DNA of 35,844 nucleotides, taken from Oligoflexales bacterium. Lineage in GTDB: Bacteria; Bdellovibrionota_B; Oligoflexia; Oligoflexales; JAGOVF01. Position numbers and translations under genes: made by a program. Below are positions 27,693 through 35,695 of the stretch, piece by piece (positions within the stretch are counted from its first letter, which is position 1; the number at the start of each line of letters is the position of its first letter). The notes beneath the pieces were generated by a model. The model was not told where the DNA came from, ran no database searches, and was given only the letters and a program-made list of their open reading frames with translations. The stretch is from contig JAGOVF010000020.1 of assembly GCA_018060885.1 (NCBI GenBank), positions 1 through 35,844 on the forward strand, written 5' to 3'.

Positions 27693-28481
27693 GTGCGTAA
27701 AATTTCTTGTCTATTAACTACAACCGTTTTGATATCAAGCTATAGTTTTGTTACTCATGCCGAAAATATCACATTAAGAGCAGATACCTGGTGTCCCTAT
27801 AATTGTGAACCAAAAGATGCTCGCCCGGGTTATATGATTGAAATAGCAAAAGCGGCTCTAGAACCTGCCGGTCACAAAGTAGAATACGAGACTCTAAATT
27901 GGGCTCGAGCCATTGCAGATTCTCGCGCCGGGAAATTTTCAGGAATAGTCGGAGCAGCAAAATCAGATGCGCCTGATTTTATTTTCCCTGAAACTTCTCT
28001 TGGTACGTCTAAAAATTGCTTTTTTGCAAAAGCAGATGCGACTTGGTCTTTTAAAGACAAATCAAGCCTTGAGACTGCAAGCATCGGCGTCATAAAAGAC
28101 TATACATATGGCGATGAAGTTGACGACTATATAAAGTCAAATGCAAAAAATGCAAAAAATGCAAAAAAAGTTGATGTAGTTTCTGGAGACAACCCTTTAG
28201 AACTAAATATCAAAAAAGTTCAGATGGGTCGTGTCACAAGTTTATTGGAATCTGAAGCTGTTCTTAAAAACTATATGTACGTCAATAAACTTGCAGATTC
28301 TTCCTTCAAAAATGCAGGCTGTCTGAAAGATTCTGACGATCTATTTATCGCATTTAGTCCAAAACATCCAAAGGCAAAAGAATTCGCTAAACTTGTCGGT
28401 GATAAGGTTGTTGCCATGCGAAAAGATGGAAGTTTGAAAAAAATGCTTGAACAGTATGGTATTAATGATTGGGGAAAATAG
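27693..28481 (+). CDS. Periplasmic solute-binding protein (SBP_bac_3-like)
   Basis: A GTG start at 27693 is preferred over ATG 27630, because GGAGG lies six bases upstream and it yields a clean signal peptide (RKISCLLTTTVLISSYSF, cut after THA). The mature protein of about 240 residues has the family-3 pattern: ITLRADTWCPYNC, GYMIEIAKAALEPAG, then a LNWARAIADSRAGKFSGIVG segment and a C-terminal FAKLVGDKVVAMRKDG with LKKMLEQYGI. Such proteins bind amino acids or small acids for ABC uptake or for sensing. No permease or ATPase is adjacent. The divergent membrane kinase makes a sensory role plausible, but that is inference. A three-fold AKN repeat lies in the middle. Confidence 0.83.
   Translation: MRKISCLLTTTVLISSYSFVTHAENITLRADTWCPYNCEPKDARPGYMIEIAKAALEPAGHKVEYETLNWARAIADSRAGKFSGIVGAAKSDAPDFIFPETSLGTSKNCFFAKADATWSFKDKSSLETASIGVIKDYTYGDEVDDYIKSNAKNAKNAKKVDVVSGDNPLELNIKKVQMGRVTSLLESEAVLKNYMYVNKLADSSFKNAGCLKDSDDLFIAFSPKHPKAKEFAKLVGDKVVAMRKDGSLKKMLEQYGINDWGK
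28142..28168 (+). repeat. 9-bp tandem repeat (TGCAAAAAA x3) inside the solute-binding gene
   Basis: Three exact head-to-tail copies of TGCAAAAAA encode AKNAKNAKK. The unit is a multiple of three, so slippage would change length by three residues without breaking the frame. It falls in a surface-like Asn/Lys-rich loop. Confidence 0.7.
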
Positions 28482-28510
28482 ATTAAAAAGAAAGACCTTC
28501 TAGGAATATA

Positions 28511-28545
28511 AAAGAGCCTCACAAATAAACTTTGTGAGGCTCTTT
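28511..28545. terminator. Strong bidirectional terminator
   Basis: AAAGAGCCTCACAAA and TTTGTGAGGCTCTTT form a perfect 15-bp stem around TAAAC, with T-rich sequence on either side. It sits 29 bases after the solute-binding gene and 25 bases beyond the stop of the convergent lipoprotein gene, so it can end both transcripts. Confidence 0.88.
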
Positions 28546-28570
28546 TTCATTTAGTTACCTGTGAAAAATG

Positions 28571-29947
28571 TTACTTAATTAGTTTATCAAATCCACCCGG
28601 TACTGACCAATAGTCGCAAGCGCCATTATCGCGAAGCGCTGTAGCTTTGCCATCTTGATTAAAGTCAGCTCCTAAATCAATAACTTGAAATTCTTTCTTC
28701 TCAAGAACAACATCTGTGTGATGGTAGTAACCACCGCCGCCATCTTGGTTTTGGCCATGGATAGAACGTCGAACGCGCAGACTGTTCTTTACACTTTCAA
28801 ATTCATGCTCAAAAAAGTCAAAAACCAAAGTTACGACAGGTGCAGAACTCCAAATTTTCGAACCATCTTCGCGATCAACTAATTTAAATGCTGCTTGGCT
28901 GACCGTCGATTTTACTTTGTCGCTATGATCCATTAAAGAAACAAAATCAAAGCCGTCTGTTTTTTGGCCAAATTTACCCTTTTGCTCAGGATTTGCACAA
29001 ACATTAATTACAGCTGTGTATTTCACCCGTGCAGGAAGAGTTAAGTCTATATTTGCATCACCATAATTTTCTTTCAATACAACCAAAACATCATATTCGA
29101 TTGAAGTATTAGGCGAAGTTCCATCTAACCAACTTCTCAAGTTTGCACCATACAGAGCGGATGCCGTCACATTCTCATGGTAACGAACGAATGCAGCACT
29201 TCTATTGCTAGAAGGACGCAACATTATCGCGAGTTTATCGTCATGAGATGCTTGAAAACTAACATCTGTAAGCTTGACATTGTAGCGTAAGAAAGCTGCG
29301 GTAAATTGCTCTACCCAAATTCTGTGATCAGGAGACCCAAGACCCCAGTTTTTAGAAATTTTTGCTGCAGAAGTATAGAGACATTCTTTTGTTGTATTAG
29401 AATTCAACAAGCTTTCTTGGCCAAAATAAGTCAAATTAGACCAAATTTGTTCTGAAGAATCATTGAAATAGTGCGCGACCCAACTTTGTGAAGGATTGCT
29501 ATTAGGGCAAGAAACTTCGTTGACTGGTGGTGGTGGCGGCGGCGGTGGAACAACGGGCAAGGTCTCACAAGGCTCATATTGATAATTGTAACAAGACAGA
29601 TAGGCACCCGAAGAATAACCTTCAACCGTCCAACCTGGGCCTACATAAGAAATTTTATGCCAGCCATTAGGTTCACTACATAAATAATTAGCACTCGGGT
29701 CAGATGCAACTATAGTATTTGGATTTCTATTAATCGGTAAAAGACCAAGAACTTGGCCGCTAGTTGAAGGTGCACTGCGTATATTTAATCCTGCATCTGC
29801 TCCCGTGTTATAACAAAAACCATTTCCGATTCCTTTTAGAGAACTATTCGCTCCGAAATTTTTTGATTCGTCGCCGCTGCAAGCAACAAATGCTGCAAGA
29901 CCCGGTGCCAGTAAAAATACTGACTTCAATTGACTGATAAACTTCAT
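28571..29947 (-). CDS. Lipoprotein with SH3b-like and PA14-like domains
   Basis: The ATG at 29945-29947 has an AGGAG site and starts a lipoprotein-type signal (MKFISQLKSVFLLAPGLAAF, then VAC with the modified Cys at 23). A longer reading from 30058 lacks support. Residues 40-125 resemble a bacterial SH3 domain (DAGLNIRSAPSTSGQVLGLL, then NGWHKISY) and could bind cell-wall peptides. A run of eight prolines in about 150-160 leads to a PA14-like beta domain (ISKNWGLGSPDHRIW, then VSFQASHDDKLAIML), a fold often tied to glycan binding. The last 120 residues, ending in an Asp/Asn-rich FNQDGKATALRDNG segment, are unassigned. Surface anchoring and glycan binding are inferred. Confidence 0.72.
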   Translation of the reverse strand: MKFISQLKSVFLLAPGLAAFVACSGDESKNFGANSSLKGIGNGFCYNTGADAGLNIRSAPSTSGQVLGLLPINRNPNTIVASDPSANYLCSEPNGWHKISYVGPGWTVEGYSSGAYLSCYNYQYEPCETLPVVPPPPPPPPVNEVSCPNSNPSQSWVAHYFNDSSEQIWSNLTYFGQESLLNSNTTKECLYTSAAKISKNWGLGSPDHRIWVEQFTAAFLRYNVKLTDVSFQASHDDKLAIMLRPSSNRSAAFVRYHENVTASALYGANLRSWLDGTSPNTSIEYDVLVVLKENYGDANIDLTLPARVKYTAVINVCANPEQKGKFGQKTDGFDFVSLMDHSDKVKSTVSQAAFKLVDREDGSKIWSSAPVVTLVFDFFEHEFESVKNSLRVRRSIHGQNQDGGGGYYHHTDVVLEKKEFQVIDLGADFNQDGKATALRDNGACDYWSVPGGFDKLIK

Positions 29948-30213
29948 ACAGACTCCTAAATTTTGTGATGTGTAAATAGAACCAACAATAATTGAAACTA
30001 TTTTAGCGATACTGTCTGGACTTCTATTTTTAGCTTGGCGAACTGTGTGCGCTTGCACACTTTAAGGGAGAACGACCAAACAACTTCTACAAAGCTCTCG
30101 GTTTATACAGAAGAGGTAAATCAGAATCAAGCTTTATCTCATAATATTTATTAAAATCAGCCACTTATGACTGCGAAAACTAAAATGAAGCGATTAAATT
30201 AAAATTTTTTTAC

Positions 30214-31212
30214 TTATAAACCATATTGGGCTTTAAGTTGCTGAGCAATTTCTCTCGAAACCATTCTAGATTTACGACTATTTGAAAATACAAAAATTGC
30301 ATGATTACTTTCTTCCGGCAAACTAGTAAACCAAGCTGCATGATAAGAATCGATAACTCCAGGATGGAAGTACATAGCTCCAAATTGCATAAACCCCATG
30401 TTATTGCGCATTAAATTAGAAAGGTTTCTAACATCGATGATTTTTCCTTGTTTCATAGCTTGATCTATTTTTAGGAGCTCATTAATACTTGTGACAAATG
30501 CCCCCGCTGAAAAGGGAAAGTTATTAGATTCGCGTGGTCCGTTAGGATTTCCTTCGGGTGCAGCATAGCCCTCCCCTAAAGGACCGAATGGAAAGTCAAA
30601 GCCGCTCCGTATAGCTCCTGCTGGATCAAAAACTGTCTTTTTAACAAAATCTCGATAAGATCCGCTTAATTTTTCAACTATAATCCCCAAGAGAAGGAAG
30701 TTTGTACTCGAATACGAGTAAGCTGATCCAGATTTTCCAAATGAACGCATACTCAAAATACGAGCATGAAGATCATCTGCATCTGTAACATTCTTAAAGC
30801 TATTTGCGTAACGCGGATTCTCAACGTTAGCTATACCCGATGTATGTTTTAACAAGTCCCTAATCGTAACATCGCCTTGCCAATTTAAATTAGGTATTTC
30901 AGAAATTTTTTGTCCAATTCTCAACTGGCCCCGCTCTAGAAATTTTGCAATTGCGATAGCGGTTATTGGTTTTGAAATAGAACCTACACGAAACAACGTA
31001 TCTAAATCGTTTTTCTCGCGAGAAGCATTGTTAGCTAAACCAAGCCCCTTTGAATCTAAAATAACTCCGTCTTTTAAGACCAAGTAGCTACCTTGAAAAC
31101 CATTTGGGACTTGTGCGAAATTTTGATTTTTTGTTGGATATGAACAAGCAAACGAATAGAGAAATAATAAACTAAAAATAAAAAATCTACATAATATAAT
31201 TATAATTTTCAT
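30214..31212 (-). CDS. Serine hydrolase of the beta-lactamase/S12 (penicillin-binding-like) family
   Basis: The 332-residue protein has the class C beta-lactamase/D-alanyl-D-alanine peptidase fold signatures. FRVGSISKPITAIAIAKFLE places the SxxK nucleophile Ser at 78 and Lys at 81, TIRDLLKHTSGI follows, and AYSYSSTNFLLLGIIVEKLS carries the YSS variant of the Tyr motif near 167. The third motif is atypical (FHPGVIDSYHAAW). These proteins may be D-amino-acid peptidases, esterases or lactamases; substrate cannot be told. The N-terminus is hydrophobic with a Cys at 23 (SFAC), an imperfect lipobox, so periplasmic anchoring is likely. The ATG follows GAGGGG. It lies 93 bases downstream of a lipoprotein gene on the same strand. 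Confidence 0.88.
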   Translation of the reverse strand: MKIIIILCRFFIFSLLFLYSFACSYPTKNQNFAQVPNGFQGSYLVLKDGVILDSKGLGLANNASREKNDLDTLFRVGSISKPITAIAIAKFLERGQLRIGQKISEIPNLNWQGDVTIRDLLKHTSGIANVENPRYANSFKNVTDADDLHARILSMRSFGKSGSAYSYSSTNFLLLGIIVEKLSGSYRDFVKKTVFDPAGAIRSGFDFPFGPLGEGYAAPEGNPNGPRESNNFPFSAGAFVTSINELLKIDQAMKQGKIIDVRNLSNLMRNNMGFMQFGAMYFHPGVIDSYHAAWFTSLPEESNHAIFVFSNSRKSRMVSREIAQQLKAQYGL

Positions 31213-31305
31213 AATATTCAGCCCCTCTTATTAAATTTTCTGCGTTTCTGCGCAAATTAATAACAATAAAAGGCTTAAACATCAACAAATAGATATTTCC
31301 TCAAA

Positions 31306-31962
31306 TTATTTCATTAGGGCCATTTCAACGGTTCCAATTATATCGTTTTTTAATACAACATAATCTTTATTCGACAGCACTTTTTTACTTCGCGATTGTG
31401 AAGCAATTTCACTAAGAATTGAATTTAATTTCGGATCACCTTCAGTTAATTGAGAACTGACAACTGCCCCGCCTGCAGCTCCGACACCGCCTGCAGCTAA
31501 AACCGGAATAAGAAGACATAATCCACCTGTCACGGAGCCACATGCCACAGCGGCAATTAACCCTGCTACAACAACTGAAGCTGATGCACCAGCAAAAGCA
31601 CCTAATATCGTCGCACCTTGATCTGCATTACGAATATCATAAATAATATAATTATAAACTTCCATAAGCTCTGAGTAGGTCAATACACGCTTGTTATATA
31701 AAATATTTTCGCACGATGAATTTAAAATTTCTCTTGGATCATTGCTCACTCTCGAATATTCAGCTTCGTCCTGACACTCAAGCAATTGAATATTTACACT
31801 GGATGTACCCGTCTTATGCATATCAACAAATCCAAAAACTTTTTGATTTTGGCTGTTTGCGAAAACATATGGACTAGAACTTTTGATCTGCTGACTACAG
31901 CTAGAGAAAATGAGAGCTAAGGCACAAACAATAGCAACTGATTTAGATACTCGATTTTGCAT
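31306..31962 (-). CDS. Lipoprotein with glycine-zipper-like hydrophobic stretch, unknown function
   Basis: The start at 31960-31962 has an AAGGAA site. The N-terminus (MQNRVSKSVAIVCALALIFS, then SC) is a lipoprotein-type signal with Cys at 22. The first part of the mature protein has two further Cys and a polar domain (VNIQLLECQDEAEYSRV). The middle, about residues 115-165, is a Gly/Ala-rich hydrophobic segment (ATILGAFAGASASVVVAGLI, with GGVGAAGGAVV following) resembling glycine-zipper helices that insert in or span the outer membrane. The short C-terminal part is helical and charged. No family is recognised. It may be co-transcribed with the serine-hydrolase gene. Confidence 0.72.
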   Translation of the reverse strand: MQNRVSKSVAIVCALALIFSSCSQQIKSSSPYVFANSQNQKVFGFVDMHKTGTSSVNIQLLECQDEAEYSRVSNDPREILNSSCENILYNKRVLTYSELMEVYNYIIYDIRNADQGATILGAFAGASASVVVAGLIAAVACGSVTGGLCLLIPVLAAGGVGAAGGAVVSSQLTEGDPKLNSILSEIASQSRSKKVLSNKDYVVLKNDIIGTVEMALMK

Positions 31963-32167
31963 ATGAATTCCTTGGGAGTTTAAAGTATTTTCGATACATC
32001 AAAAATGATGGTCGTCGTAGAAGTTGGGTATTATGAATTTCTAAGCAAGTCAATGATTAAAATAATCACTTCTTGAGATGTTAAATATCTGTGAGCTTAT
32101 TTTTCCCAGATTATCATTTCTATTTATAAATTAATTGGTAAAATCTTAGGCAAAAGCATTTGTTCCT

Positions 32168-32204
32168 AACCCCCTTTTGATGGCTACCTTTTTTTGAAAG
32201 GGTT
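32168..32204 (+). promoter_or_regulatory. Possible SD-masking hairpin upstream of the 145-residue gene
   Basis: AACCCCCTTTT (32168-32178) can pair with GAAAGGGTT (32196-32204), with a two-C bulge. The second arm contains the AAAGGG Shine-Dalgarno sequence for the GTG start at 32210. Pairing could limit ribosome access. Seen as complementarity only. Confidence 0.3.
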
Positions 32205-32209
32205 CCTTC

Positions 32210-32647
32210 GTGAAACGATTTATTAAGTCTATTTCGCTCATAATGACTCTAACGCTGTGGTCGCTACTTCCAACCTCATCATACGCCGATGAGCAAATTA
32301 TTCTTACTGGAACTTTTAGCGCATTAAGTGGTGGAGTTCAAGTCAAAGGGACGGTTAATATAATTCAAGATGATTTGGGCAACGATTACATCGAACTCAT
32401 TGACTTCGCTTTAAGAGGTGGTGTCATACTGGATCTTAAAATTTGCGGAGATGTTGCTACAGGCACGCCCTTTGAAAATATTTGTGTTTCAAATGCAGAA
32501 CCGCCATACAAAACGATGCAAAAACGCTTTAAAGTACGCTCGAAAGCATTTATTCAGTATAAACAAGTTTTGATATTTGACGCTGAAATCGGTGATAATT
32601 TGGCTGAAGCTGAATTGTACGCGCCTTTAATCGAAACTCTGCCATAG
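32210..32647 (+). CDS. Exported small protein, unknown (weak DM13-like pattern)
   Basis: A GTG start at 32210 with AAAGGG upstream gives a 145-residue protein with a clear signal peptide (KRFIKSISLIMTLTLWSLLP, cut near SYADE). The mature region is beta-rich: LTGTFSALSGGVQVKGTVNI, a YIELIDFALRGG segment, then two Cys (KICGD and NICVS) that could form a disulfide. The GTF..G..V.G...I....G..YIEL.DF pattern weakly resembles DM13-type domains; I do not claim membership. A similar-sized exported gene follows 164 bases downstream with its own promoter. Confidence 0.62.
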   Translation: MKRFIKSISLIMTLTLWSLLPTSSYADEQIILTGTFSALSGGVQVKGTVNIIQDDLGNDYIELIDFALRGGVILDLKICGDVATGTPFENICVSNAEPPYKTMQKRFKVRSKAFIQYKQVLIFDAEIGDNLAEAELYAPLIETLP

Positions 32648-32694
32648 AAAAAGTAAGCCAATTTTTTAATTGATTTTAGTAAGTTATAAATTTA

Positions 32695-32723
32695 TTGACA
32701 TGCAGCGGCATTCTTAATACAAG
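32695..32723 (+). promoter_or_regulatory. Sigma-70-type promoter for the 162-residue exported gene
   Basis: TTGACA (32695-32700) matches the -35 consensus exactly and is followed after 17 bases by TACAAG (32718-32723), four of six matches to the -10 box. The transcript would have about 80 untranslated bases, including a small GTTGC/GCAAC hairpin at 32731-32752. Confidence 0.5.
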
Positions 32724-32811
32724 GATGCTCGTTGCTGTTTTAGAGACGGCAACCAGTAATTTATTTATAACAGATTAGTAAAATCTAATTACAAAATTAA
32801 AGGGCAAACTA

Positions 32812-33300
32812 ATGAGTTCTTATATTAAATTTTTCTTAATCGGCGCACTTTTGTCCTTATCAAATGTATCTCTCGCAGATGAAGAAGACTTTTTTTACGG
32901 AAAATATTTGGCTGTTTTTGATCATTGGGCGGGCGAAGTCTCGTTTGAATTTTTGCTCAATTCAAATGATGAAATTTTGCCGCTAAAAATAAATTCTTTT
33001 GGCGGTGGTTGGAAAGAGGCAAGATCCGTAGAAACAAACGTACATCGCGTCGAGAGCTTCGCTTCGTCTAGCCCTTTTATTGATCAGTTCACAATTGGCT
33101 TCAGCTATGGAACTCACGAAGATGGCTTGGCAAGTTATGTTACTCTTGCCTGGTTGGGTAAGGAAGAGAATTTGAAACTGACGGTGCTATCTTCGATGTC
33201 ACTTTATAAAGATGGTGAAAGAAGAGCATTTAAAGATAACGTCACCCTTTACTCTTGGAACAAATCCAAGAACGTGTATGAGAAATTAGAAAATCTCTAA
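32812..33300 (+). CDS. Exported small beta-rich protein, unknown function
   Basis: The ATG at 32812 has AAAGGG upstream. The 162-residue product has a signal peptide (MSSYIKFFLIGALLSLSNVS, cut at SLADE) and no Cys in the mature part. Alternating hydrophobic strands (YGKYLAVFDHWAGEVSFEFL; FIDQFTIGFSYGTHEDGL; KLTVLSSMSLYKDGERRAF) suggest a small beta-barrel or beta-sandwich. I recognise no family. It ends 13 bases before the convergent DUF6311-like gene. It is not an obvious paralogue of the preceding exported gene, although size and layout are similar. Confidence 0.62.
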   Translation: MSSYIKFFLIGALLSLSNVSLADEEDFFYGKYLAVFDHWAGEVSFEFLLNSNDEILPLKINSFGGGWKEARSVETNVHRVESFASSSPFIDQFTIGFSYGTHEDGLASYVTLAWLGKEENLKLTVLSSMSLYKDGERRAFKDNVTLYSWNKSKNVYEKLENL

Positions 33301-33313
33301 TCCCCATTAAGCG

Positions 33314-34966
33314 TCAAACATCGTCGCTATAACACGCTAAATATCGATCAACTGGAATACATTTTAGCTTTTTCAAAGCTTTCTTTGGCATTTGTTCTTT
33401 TGCCCAAACGGAATCTAGAATGTAAAGACTATCAGGATCGTAGCGCGCGCTTTTAAAATTTTCAACCGCTAGCCCACATGTCTCTTCTATATCTTTTTTT
33501 GTCTTGCGAGCAGAGATTCCGCTATTTACCATCGCATCTGTTTTGAGTGCATAGTATGCAAAAGCGATGTACGCATTGATATCGAAAGGAGAATTCAAAA
33601 CACAGTTAGTCGGTTGAATAAACGGTGGAATCAGCTCGACACTTTTAAATTTTCGAACGTCCCCTATTATAATCTCCATTTTGTCATAAATACTACTTTG
33701 AATCCTTCCACCTGCTTTTAATTCTTCGGTTCTTTTGAGCGACTTTGAGACATCAATAATTTGCAGAAAAACCGCAATAACAATTAATGCTAGGACTCTC
33801 TTGTCTTGGCGATATCTATTTAATGCTACCATTGTTACAAGAATTATTAAGTATAACATTGGCCATATAAAACGCCCGGTCGCCCGAAAAGAGCCAAATA
33901 GAAAATTAAATTTTTCATATAGAAATTCTAAATTGACGATCCAAAAACCAAAAACTCGAATATTTGAACCCAAAGCATAGATCCAAAGTAAGAAAGCTAA
34001 CATTGCCAATTTTCTAATCCATTCGTTTTCAAGAAGTAAAAAAGGCTCCTTCTTTCTCCGGTAAAAAACGTAAGCAATAAGAATTAACAATCCGAATCCT
34101 AAAAATGAGTACCCCTCATAAGAACCCATGCGAGGCTTCCACAAAGAAGGAAAAAGCAGCGAGTGATCGCTTGAATGGACAAACGAAAATAAATCTGCAC
34201 CATAATAGCCAATTTTTGCATCAACATTTTTTATCGCATCGACAGAAAAATACCCAAAAAACAAAAAAGCCCCAAGGCAGGTGCTTATAAAAAAAACAAA
34301 CTTTGTTAGTCTATTACGCACTGAAATATTGGCTTCAAAAACTACTTTACCTAAAGCAATAAATAGGACCATCATTGCTAAGTAAGGATGAACCCCTGAA
34401 ACGAATAGAAGCAGTATGGACCAATAAAATATATCTCGCTTCTTTTCTGTTTCACTTAAAAATAAATAGATTGCTGCCAGTATTAAAAAGTGACCACAAA
34501 GGGCAAGGTGTGCAACTCGCGTCACAAATGCAGCCTGAAAAATACAAAACAACGTAAAGGCCACTGTTACTATTGGATGTAATTGTAAGTGCTGCGCAAT
34601 TTTACAAGCAAAAAATCCTTGTAGTGTAAAACAAATTAAAAGCCACAGTCCGCTGTATTGGACTACCGCATGAGTCGGGGATATAAATGACATAATAAAT
34701 GAATAAATTGGAAGGCTATCGGTATATGCCATATTAACTGGCATGGGATAAATATATCCTAATGACACTTCCGATGGCAAAGTCAAACTAGAATCTATTC
34801 GATTATAAAAAGCCCAACCAAAAAAGTGAGTCGCAGGATCTCCACTTAAAAGCCACTGCACATTTTTCGGATCGAGTATTGCTGCACCATGGAAAAATAA
34901 AAAACTCCCGCCGCCTATAAGGGCAGAAATAGTAAGCATGAAAAAATTCAGGTGTTTTTTGAACAT
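33314..34966 (-). CDS. DUF6311-like polytopic membrane protein (GT-C-type)
   Basis: This 550-residue protein has about ten to twelve hydrophobic helices followed by a soluble C-terminal domain of about 130 residues. The first periplasmic loop (LLSGDPATHFFGWAFYNR, then a YTDSLPIYSFIM segment) matches the pattern I associate with DUF6311 proteins, which look like GT-C glycosyltransferases. The family assignment is from memory. The neighbouring upstream gene is a GT2 glycosyltransferase of the polyprenyl-phosphate type, 21 bases away, so the pair could act in envelope or surface glycan synthesis: GT2 loads a sugar on the lipid carrier and the GT-C-like protein transfers it. The ATG at 34964-34966 has a weak ribosome site. 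Confidence 0.68.
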   Translation of the reverse strand: MFKKHLNFFMLTISALIGGGSFLFFHGAAILDPKNVQWLLSGDPATHFFGWAFYNRIDSSLTLPSEVSLGYIYPMPVNMAYTDSLPIYSFIMSFISPTHAVVQYSGLWLLICFTLQGFFACKIAQHLQLHPIVTVAFTLFCIFQAAFVTRVAHLALCGHFLILAAIYLFLSETEKKRDIFYWSILLLFVSGVHPYLAMMVLFIALGKVVFEANISVRNRLTKFVFFISTCLGAFLFFGYFSVDAIKNVDAKIGYYGADLFSFVHSSDHSLLFPSLWKPRMGSYEGYSFLGFGLLILIAYVFYRRKKEPFLLLENEWIRKLAMLAFLLWIYALGSNIRVFGFWIVNLEFLYEKFNFLFGSFRATGRFIWPMLYLIILVTMVALNRYRQDKRVLALIVIAVFLQIIDVSKSLKRTEELKAGGRIQSSIYDKMEIIIGDVRKFKSVELIPPFIQPTNCVLNSPFDINAYIAFAYYALKTDAMVNSGISARKTKKDIEETCGLAVENFKSARYDPDSLYILDSVWAKEQMPKKALKKLKCIPVDRYLACYSDDV

Positions 34967-34987
34967 GCTAAATAGATTCTCTTTTCA

Positions 34988-35587
34988 TTAAAATTTCTTT
35001 CGAAGTATTCTTGCTTCAAACCCAAAACGGATTAAAAAAAGGAGCACAGCAAAAACCGCCGAGGGTTTCAGTTTTGATCCCTTGACATCACGCCACTTCT
35101 TTAGCGGAATTTCCCTAATTTGGTTCTGCAACAAACGCAATTCGATGCGCTTCGTATTGAGTAGGCGATATATCAGTTCAATATCAAAAGCCCATGCTGA
35201 GCAAAACGGGGTTTCAAGACTTTGGGTTAAAGCTTCCGTGCAGCGAAAAACTTTTGCTCCACATTGCGTATCGTAAACAGGTAATTGCAAGATGATAGAA
35301 GCAAGTGTTGCAAAGCCACGCCCCAAATAATGCCGAAGTAAGGTACGCTGAATATCATGACCTAAAAGTCGCACACGAGAACCAAAAACTGCTGTTACAA
35401 AAGTGTCTTTTTGAATAGCTTCTAAAATTACTAAAAATTCGTTTACCGGAGTCGCTAAATCAGCATCCCAATACCCTGTAATTTTTGCTCCACTTGCCAA
35501 AGCATACAGCATCCCCTGCCGCACAGCCTCGGCCTTACCTTGGTTACGTGTGTGCAGTCCGAGCTCGTTTGACACAAATATAGCCAA
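34988..35587 (-). pseudogene. GT2 glycosyltransferase lacking its N-terminus (next to an insertion sequence)
   Basis: The readable 199 residues match the later part of polyprenyl/dolichyl-phosphate glycosyltransferases: NQGKAEAVRQGMLYALASGA, then GYWDADLATPVNEF (the metal-binding DxD), FGSRV, and VYDTQCGAKVFR, ending with a hydrophobic C-terminal stretch. The expected N-terminal Rossmann half (a VVIPAYNEE-like strand and 60-70 residues) is missing. The reading frame meets a stop two codons upstream of the TTG at 35587, and insertion-sequence DNA follows. The simplest reading is truncation by the insertion. If the first half survives beyond the element, it lies outside the window. The gene is upstream of, and 21 bases from, the DUF6311-like gene. 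Confidence 0.7.
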
Positions 35588-35597
35588 AATTTAAGAT
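35569..35597 (+). promoter_or_regulatory. Promoter-like element at the glycosyltransferase/insertion-sequence junction
   Basis: TTGACA (35569-35574) and TAAGAT (35592-35597) are 17 bases apart on the plus strand and point toward the transposase. TTGACACA also forms an 8-bp inverted repeat with TGTGTCAA at 35605-35612. Because the true end of the element is not visible, the -35 box may come from host DNA. Confidence 0.4.
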
Positions 35598-35655
35598 AGG
35601 ATCATGTGTCAATTCTCTTGTAACTATTTGAATTAATTATCTGCTCTGGCTCCAG

Positions 35656-35669
35656 CCTCCCAAAGGAGG
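35656..35669 (+). promoter_or_regulatory. Hairpin that can hide a Shine-Dalgarno sequence
   Basis: CCTCC (35656-35660) and GGAGG (35665-35669) pair perfectly around a CAAA loop, and GGAGG is the strongest SD in this region. A second small hairpin, GGCT/AGCC, overlaps its left arm. Several insertion sequences use such structures to block translation from read-through RNA; here this is inference. Confidence 0.4.
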
Positions 35670-35695
35670 TCAATTTATGTTAAAAGGATGCCACT

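Noticed and set aside
30045-30060. GTGTGC-GCTT-GCACAC hairpin upstream of the SH3b lipoprotein gene
   Set aside because: Short stem without a T run and not positioned over a promoter; could be chance.
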